Below, in pieces: positions 59,606 to 64,000 of a stretch of DNA of 64,000 nt (its first letter is position 1; every line of letters begins with the position of its first letter). Below the pieces are notes generated by a model. The model had not been told where the DNA came from and ran no database searches. It worked only from the letters and a program-made list of their open reading frames with translations. Source of the stretch: Candidatus Uhrbacteria bacterium (GTDB lineage Bacteria; Patescibacteriota; Patescibacteriia; 2-12-FULL-60-25); contig QEVR01000001.1 in NCBI GenBank assembly GCA_003576745.1, positions 1-64,000 on the forward strand. Direction: 5' to 3'. Made by a program: the position numbers and the translations under genes.

Positions 59606-59834
59606 TCCGGAATGAACAGGATTCGTTTCCTTTCCAAAGGAAGACTGCATGCTGGTTGTACTCGATCAAGAGGCTTCCAGCAATCCGTTTCCACGACAAG
59701 CATGGAACCTTTTCGCAGGGTGAAGCAGGTCTTCGGACTCGCTCAAACCTGTCATGAGGTTTCTTGGGAACGGATTGCTCGAGGCTTTTTGTTTTTGGGG
59801 AATTGAAAACCCTCCGTGATTCGCGGAGGGTTTT
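59606..59834 (+). ncRNA. putative structured small RNA, about 190-230 nt
   Basis: Promoter and terminator bracket a transcript with a long rod-like fold: AGCAATCCGTTTCC (59679-59692) pairs with GGGAACGGATTGCT (59766-59779, one G-U); inside, GGAACCT (59704-59710) pairs with AGGTTTC (59757-59763); inside that, GCAGGT (59725-59730) with ACCTGT (59747-59752). A 5' hairpin TTCCTTT-CC-AAAGGAA lies at about 59626-59641. GGCTTTTTGTTTTT near 59783 may be an early stop. The shape resembles 6S RNA, but I cannot confirm that. A 64-codon frame (MNRIRFLSKGRLHAGCTRSR, from about 59612) is the alternative. Confidence 0.55.
59806..59834. terminator. bidirectional terminator
   Basis: AAAACCCTCCG and CGGAGGGTTTT with a seven-base loop, between the small RNA and the convergent VanW gene. 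Confidence 0.92.
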
Positions 59835-59842
59835 GGTATCGG

Positions 59843-61804
59843 TTAGGGGACGATGGCAGAAAGGTCTCCGCTCGTATCCCCCGTCGCCTCAGCGGCGTTT
59901 CCGTCCGGTACGACGCTAGTTCCTCCGGTTGTTCCGCCTGCGGACGCGTCTTCCGTGAGTTTTTCGACACCCACGAGGCACACGGCCTGCCATGGCCGGT
60001 AATGCGATCGGAAGACTTCCTCATGCACACGGCCGTCGGCATACTCGATGCGATACGGAAGTTCGGCATCGGCGCCGGCATGCGCGGATTCTGTGCACAC
60101 GACTTTGCCCGGCGCAAGGTCGGTGGTTTCAACGAGCTTTTTCGGCGGGGGAGACGTAATGTTAAAAATGCGCGGGGGACCGACGGTGACCTTTCGTCCA
60201 TCATCCGTTCCCCAAAATTCGTATATGACGTCGTCCCCGGATATGTAGGCATGAATGTAGATGGAGTTTTTTGTGTCGTTCACGAATCGAAAATCCGGCG
60301 CACCTTCGTATATCGTTGCATCCGTTCCGGCAGGTTCATAATACCGGACGCGATAGCTATGGTTCTGGCGTTGGGTGATTTTCATCCCTGCATTCAGCGC
60401 CGCGCGAAACGTGGTGGTGCCGATTTGGCAAAGGCCGCCGCCGTATTCCGGCTTGGTTTCATTGCCTTTGATGACCAGCTCGGGAAGCCAACCCTGCGCC
60501 GCAGTAAATGTTCCTCCGAGTGTTTTGAGCAGGGAAAATTCCTCCCCCGGGCCGATGAGCGATCCGTTTACGCGGTTGACGCCGAGCGCGATGTTTTTTC
60601 GCCGGTTTGAGGGCGATCCGGAAAAATTCGATGTCCCGATACCCACGATTTCTTTGATGCCCAGACGTTCGGGGTCTGCGCCGGCGAGCGCCGGTTCCTG
60701 GCGGATGGTGATGATGGGGAATGTGGATGAGGCGTCCCAATGCTCCAGAATGCCTTCCAGGGTTTCGCCGTCTAAAATGGCAATACCCTCGGTTCCGGCC
60801 CGAAAGCTCTTCACCTTTCCGTCCTGAAGAACGAGCGAGCCCGGCATGGCCGTGGTTTCGATGTCTGCAAGCGCGCGAACGCCTGTGGCAAATTTTTCCG
60901 GATCGATCGTTACGTTCATGCCGTTTGCGCCGGACACCACGCCGATCCATGACGCAAGCGTTTGTTTCCCGACCTCGAATCGTTTGTTCTCGAATGTCAG
61001 CGTGAATGGAGCATGATCCAATACCGTCCGAACGTCCGGGACAAGTCTTTGGACGTCTTCCGTATGTATGGTCGGTTCTGCGCGGCGATCCGTGAGCGCA
61101 ATCGGAAAGAAATTCAGGCTGCCGGCCTGTTCCCGGAGTTCGCGAAGCGCTGCATCCGTATGCAGTTCGCGGCCCTCGGCGGAGGGGATCGTCTCAATTT
61201 CCGCAGATTTCGTTGCGTCATTCCATGTTACGGAAAGGTCGGCGTTTTTTACCGGATTCAATTGGGGGGCAACGGCCGACTGGAGGGCATCAGCAATGCC
61301 GTTTTCATCGAGGAAGATGCCTACATCAAGATGCACGGGTTTGATTCGTGCCCGCCAACGGGCAATGGTGTCCCGGAGCAGGGAAGTGCTTCTGCCGTAT
61401 CCTGCCGCGGCGAGAATCGCCTCGGAAATGTCATACCGGATAAGGTCGCGTGAAGCGTCCATGTCGGTGGTCGGAACGGTGGACGCGTCCAGCGTTATTT
61501 CTCTGCCCTCGAACGTGAATCGAAGGCCGTCTTTGAGCGCCTGATCGATGGCCGTATGGACGGCCGTGCGCGCCTCTTCCGCGGTGAGTCCGTCAAGCCG
61601 GACGTTCAAAATGCGGACGCCCGGGAAAATCCTGTTTTCATACAGGCGCGCATACCCGAAAACGGCGAATGCCGCCAGTCCGCCGATGACCAAACATACC
61701 GCGCTTGCCGTGAGCGTCCAGGTAAGCGCCGTTTTGATAAGCGCGGTATTCCGCGCAGATTCGGTTGCGTCGCGTTTTTGTTCGCGCGAGTCCTTGTTCG
61801 CCAT
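59843..61804 (-). CDS. VanW-domain membrane protein with peptidoglycan-binding-like repeats
   Basis: 653 residues. Cytoplasmic start, one membrane segment (about 25-50, LIKTALTWTLTASAVCLVIG), then two repeats of the extracellular PG_binding_4 type (PGVRILNVRLDGLTAEEART; VGIFLDENGIADALQSAVAP). The VanW domain follows at about 380-510: IGIGTSNFSGSPSNRRKNIA, GVNRVNGSLIGPGEEFSLLK, LPELVIKGNETKPEYGGGLC, QIGTTTFRAALNAGMKITQR. VanW was named from vancomycin-resistance clusters; its reaction is not established, and the wall context suggests peptidoglycan handling. The tail is Thr/Gly-rich. Confidence 0.9.
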   Translation of the reverse strand: MANKDSREQKRDATESARNTALIKTALTWTLTASAVCLVIGGLAAFAVFGYARLYENRIFPGVRILNVRLDGLTAEEARTAVHTAIDQALKDGLRFTFEGREITLDASTVPTTDMDASRDLIRYDISEAILAAAGYGRSTSLLRDTIARWRARIKPVHLDVGIFLDENGIADALQSAVAPQLNPVKNADLSVTWNDATKSAEIETIPSAEGRELHTDAALRELREQAGSLNFFPIALTDRRAEPTIHTEDVQRLVPDVRTVLDHAPFTLTFENKRFEVGKQTLASWIGVVSGANGMNVTIDPEKFATGVRALADIETTAMPGSLVLQDGKVKSFRAGTEGIAILDGETLEGILEHWDASSTFPIITIRQEPALAGADPERLGIKEIVGIGTSNFSGSPSNRRKNIALGVNRVNGSLIGPGEEFSLLKTLGGTFTAAQGWLPELVIKGNETKPEYGGGLCQIGTTTFRAALNAGMKITQRQNHSYRVRYYEPAGTDATIYEGAPDFRFVNDTKNSIYIHAYISGDDVIYEFWGTDDGRKVTVGPPRIFNITSPPPKKLVETTDLAPGKVVCTESAHAGADAELPYRIEYADGRVHEEVFRSHYRPWQAVCLVGVEKLTEDASAGGTTGGTSVVPDGNAAEATGDTSGDLSAIVP

Positions 61805-61809
61805 GGATA

Positions 61810-62037
61810 TTATGAGGGGTTGGTTCGGAGCAATTCATTCAGCACGGATTTCGCAATAGCCTGCCGCCCGGCGTCTTCGCTGCCCGGAGCCACCACCATG
61901 AGCCGCAACTCCAATCCTTCCGTTGCCGTTCCTTCGCATGCGGTTTCCGGGATGCGCACTGTTTGTCCGTCTTCCAGCTTCATCTGAATAATGCCGTTCT
62001 GTGCGGCGGTCACCACGGCTTTCAGCGGGGTTTTCAT
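61810..62037 (-). CDS. small orphan protein, 75 aa
   Basis: ATG at 62037 (MKTPLKAVVTAAQNGIIQMK, LEDGQTVRIPETACEGTATE, LELRLMVVAPGSEDAGRQAI). Looks like a small beta domain followed by a helix. It precedes the VanW gene by five bases, so the two are likely cotranscribed. Unknown function. Confidence 0.6.
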   Translation of the reverse strand: MKTPLKAVVTAAQNGIIQMKLEDGQTVRIPETACEGTATEGLELRLMVVAPGSEDAGRQAIAKSVLNELLRTNPS

Positions 62038-62069
62038 ATGAGGGCGACCATATCCGAATGTGCGGATGT

Positions 62070-62285
62070 TTTCAAGGGAACAGGGCAAAGGGCAAAGGGA
62101 ACGGGTTATTGGTTAAGGGGTTCGGGTTACGGGGCGCATGGCCCAAGGCTCATGACTTACGAACCTACGGTCTTACGATCTCACGGTCCGCGGGCAAAGG
62201 GCAAAGGGTTACGGGGAGAATTATGCTCCCCCTACGCAACTACGTATCTTCCTCCCTACGCAATCACGTCCTACCCCCTATTCCT
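62070..62285. repeat. mosaic repeat copy (long)
   Basis: GGGCAAAGGGCAAAGGGAAC, GGGTTACGGGGCGCATGGCC, CAAGGCTCATGACTTACGAA, CCCCCTACGCAACTACGTAT, CTTCCTCCCTACGCAATCAC, GTCCTACCCCC. Reverse complement of the 39.4- and 55.3-kb copies in large part. It touches the stop codon of hsp20. Confidence 0.85.
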
Positions 62286-62655
62286 CCACCCGTACGCGGA
62301 TACTTTTCTCCGCAGCCTGGCTAATAGGAACGCGAATTTCCAAAACGCCATTTTTTAATGCTGCGGACGCTTTGTCCGCCGTGACTTCATAGGGGAGCAC
62401 AATGGAGCGGCTGAAATTTCCCCAATAGCATTCGCGATAGAACCAGTTATCTTCCGTAATGTCGTGCTCGGATTCGCGGCGTCCGCGGATGGTGAGCAAG
62501 TCCCCGTGGATAGCGATGTCCAAGTCATCCGGTTTCGCGCCCGCAACCGTGGAACGAATGACGAGATCGTTCTTATCCCGAAAAACGTCCACGGAAAGCT
62601 GGCCTTCGTCGATAGGCGTCGACCATTCCGGCATGTCATGCGAACGTGAAAACAT
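62278..62655 (-). CDS. small heat-shock protein (Hsp20/alpha-crystallin)
   Basis: 125 residues from the ATG at 62655 (MFSRSHDMPEWSTPIDEGQL). Alpha-crystallin domain: LSVDVFRDKNDLVIRSTVAG, AKPDDLDIAIHGDLLTIRGR, FYRECYWGNFSRSIVLPYEV, ALKNGVLEIRVPIS. The usual IxI-like end is replaced by KSIRVRVEE. These ATP-independent chaperones hold unfolded proteins. A TGC-TATACT extended -10 ends eight bases before the ATG, so the mRNA is probably leaderless. No CIRCE found here. Confidence 0.92.
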   Translation of the reverse strand: MFSRSHDMPEWSTPIDEGQLSVDVFRDKNDLVIRSTVAGAKPDDLDIAIHGDLLTIRGRRESEHDITEDNWFYRECYWGNFSRSIVLPYEVTADKASAALKNGVLEIRVPISQAAEKSIRVRVEE

Positions 62656-62663
62656 ATGGAGAG

Positions 62664-62672
62664 AGTATAGCA
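62664..62672 (-). promoter_or_regulatory. extended -10 promoter of hsp20
   Basis: TGC-TATACT on the minus strand, with no good -35. Confidence 0.6.
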
Positions 62673-62792
62673 GGTTTCGGGAGGCGTGGCGGTAAGGATG
62701 TAGGGGGTTAGGGGACGTAGGGTGAGGGACGTGAGGTATCGCGTTCCGTATCGGAGCTGACAGAAACACGGGAAGGTTTCACTGAATGGAGG

Positions 62793-63168
62793 ATGAGCAA
62801 TGTTCGATCACTCAAAGTCTGGCAGAAAGCATTTGAGCTTTCTGAAGCTTCGTATAGACATACCATGCGGATCCGCAACATGCGGACACCGGGCTCTCGC
62901 GGATCAGATGCGGTGTTTTGCGCTTTCGATACTGTCGAACATCTCATAGGGGTATCGCCGCAATCCGCGGGAACGCCGAAGGTTCGTGGATATTGCAAGA
63001 GTGTCCGTTTTAGAGCTGGGAACGCAGCTGCTTTTCGCTGAACGGCTGCAGCTTCTTCCCGCATCTGAATTTTCTGCACTCAAACCGTTACTGATGCACG
63101 TGAATTGTCTGCTGACCCTGTATCGAATATATCTCTCTTTCGTCATTTCCGACTTTGCTCTCCATTGA
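62793..63168 (+). pseudogene. second broken four-helix-bundle (S23/IVS-type) gene
   Basis: Starts MSNVRSLKVWQKAFELSEAS, YRHT; the family then continues in another frame as LADQMRCFALSILSNIS, a stop codon, GYRRNPRERRRFVDIARVSV, LELGTQLLFAERLQLLPASE, FSALKPLLMHVNCLLTLYRI. Expected IAEGY reads IS-stop-GY. At least one frameshift and one nonsense change are present. Same family as the remnant at 20.9 kb but not a recent copy of it. Confidence 0.75.
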
Positions 63169-63224
63169 CATTTATTTCCCTATCCCTACTTCCCTCCCTC
63201 CCTGCCACCCTACCACCCCATACA

Positions 63225-63233
63225 TGGTATACT
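63225..63233 (+). promoter_or_regulatory. extended -10 promoter
   Basis: TGG-TATACT, 15 bases before the ATG of the EF-hand gene. Confidence 0.55.
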
Positions 63234-63248
63234 AGACACCTCCCAACT

Positions 63249-63917
63249 ATGGGGAGTTCGCGTAACCGTGACGGGGTCGTCATTCGTTGGAAAGCCCTCA
63301 CTCGAGAACAAAAATTGTCGGTGGGGGTATTGGGCGTTTTAGGGGTTATCTCTTTGCTCTTCGCCTTTATTCAGGTAAGGCGGGCGCTTATTACCCCGTT
63401 TACCACGCCGGTACAGCGTCTCGTTGAGCTCAAAAAACTTTTCGGTCCGAGCCAGGAGGAGCTCATGGAGGAAGAAAAGAAAAAGGATACGGACGGGGAC
63501 GGCATTTCGGATTACGATGAGCTGAAGATATACCGGACGTCGCCGTATCTCCGCGATTCCGACTCGGACGGCGAACCGGACAATATCGAAATCGCCAAAG
63601 GTACGGATCCGAATTGCCCCAAGGGAGAAACGTGCGCCGCCGCGATTGCGGGAACCGAGGTGGCCACGGGCACCGGTCCGGGCATTGTCCCTCCATCCGC
63701 CCAAACGCAGGGCCTTGTTCCCGGCGTGAGTCCGCTCATGCCGGAACGCGACCCGGCCGCTATTCGAGAATTTCTCCGGCAGAGCGGGGTGAGCGATGCG
63801 GAACTCTCCAATTATACGGATGCCGATTTGCTTCAGGCATATGATGAGTCATCGGCGCAATTCGGCGCCGGGGACGCACCTGAAGACAGCCAGACCATGC
63901 CGAATCCCAGCCCATAA
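63249..63917 (+). CDS. membrane-anchored protein with EF-hand/thrombospondin-3-type calcium repeats
   Basis: 222 residues. Short cytoplasmic start, one membrane segment (about 24-44, LSVGVLGVLGVISLLFAFIQ), a helix, then two calcium-loop repeats: KDTDGDGISDYDELKIYRTS and RDSDSDGEPDNIEIAKGTDP, each with the D-x-D-x-D-G pattern. The rest is Pro/Gly-rich with a helix near the end (PAAIREFLRQSGVSDAELSN). Such proteins probably sit outside the cell and bind calcium. Specific role unknown. Confidence 0.75.
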   Translation: MGSSRNRDGVVIRWKALTREQKLSVGVLGVLGVISLLFAFIQVRRALITPFTTPVQRLVELKKLFGPSQEELMEEEKKKDTDGDGISDYDELKIYRTSPYLRDSDSDGEPDNIEIAKGTDPNCPKGETCAAAIAGTEVATGTGPGIVPPSAQTQGLVPGVSPLMPERDPAAIREFLRQSGVSDAELSNYTDADLLQAYDESSAQFGAGDAPEDSQTMPNPSP

Positions 63918-63922
63918 TTTTT

Positions 63923-64000
63923 ATGCTTCCGCGGCCGCGAATTCATGCGAAAATTCTTGTCATCGCCTCTGCGGTCATTGTTGTTTTTACGCTTCTTCTT
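63923..64000 (+). CDS. partial gene at window end, signal-anchored
   Basis: Starts six bases after the preceding stop: MLPRPRIHAKILVIASAVIV, VFTLLL, a basic start followed by a membrane segment. The rest lies beyond the window. Confidence 0.55.
   Translation, partial: MLPRPRIHAKILVIASAVIVVFTLLL

Noticed and set aside
1-64000. CRISPR array
   Set aside because: Recurring words in spacers are irregular in order, spacing and orientation; no evenly spaced direct repeats and no cas genes were seen.
1-64000. Ribosomal RNA genes, tmRNA, RNase P RNA
   Set aside because: No recognisable conserved segments of these RNAs were found in either strand.

Overview
The window looks like a chromosome segment of a Patescibacteria (candidate phyla radiation) bacterium, most likely of the Parcubacteria/Uhrbacteria type. 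That placement is an inference. It rests on gene content: lamin-tail and NBR1-Ig/SpoIID surface proteins, a VanW-domain protein, a short SMC, a ComEC core without its nuclease domain, a RodZ-like HTH membrane protein beside FtsK, PolX, and many small orphan genes. UGA is used as a stop (for example at the end of the UDP-glucose dehydrogenase gene), which argues against the code-25 lineages. Sigma70-type promoters with a 17-bp spacer can be read by eye in many places.

Layout. 0-6.7 kb: surface polysaccharide polymerase/ligase and flippase, an Ig/SpoIID wall protein, PH-domain membrane protein. 6.7-11.7 kb: ruvB, small proteins, tRNA-Leu(UAA), polX, a lytic-transglycosylase-like protein. 11.85-14.94 kb: a GC-rich foreign segment, most of it bounded by a 28-bp direct repeat of the 3' end of tRNA-Gly(GCC), with a truncated tyrosine recombinase next to the tRNA; it looks like a decayed integrative element. 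15-22 kb: lamin-tail protein, lexA, dinB, a broken four-helix-bundle gene, a lipoprotein. 22-28.2 kb: leuS, UDP-glucose dehydrogenase, a small orphan, the ComEC core. 28.9-30.7 kb: a lipoprotein with an M23 metallopeptidase domain. 30.8-35.5 kb: recA, a HIT protein (convergent), ftsK and a RodZ-like gene. 35.7-42.2 kb: an accessory stretch of small minus-strand orphan genes, some with clear promoters, one frameshifted. 42.3-49.7 kb: rpoB-rpoC with a strong terminator. 49.8-57.1 kb: an orphan charged protein, ruvC, MBL-like protein, gyrA, clpP, a DHH phosphoesterase. 57.2-64 kb: SMC-like gene, a probable structured RNA, VanW protein, Hsp20, a second broken four-helix-bundle gene, an EF-hand/TSP3 membrane protein and the start of one more gene.

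Regulation. lexA, recA and dinB each carry the same 19-bp direct-repeat operator (GTTC-N7-GTTC), so the window holds a compact SOS regulon. A CIRCE element (HrcA site) lies over the clpP promoter. Several genes (dinB, hsp20, the 50.7-kb orphan, probably polX) have a -10 box so near the start codon that their mRNAs should be leaderless.

Another strong pattern is a family of intergenic mosaic repeats built from recurring words such as CGTAGGACGTGGG and GTAGTTGCGTAGG. It occurs at about ten places and has entered coding sequence, most clearly inside the 3' part of dinB.
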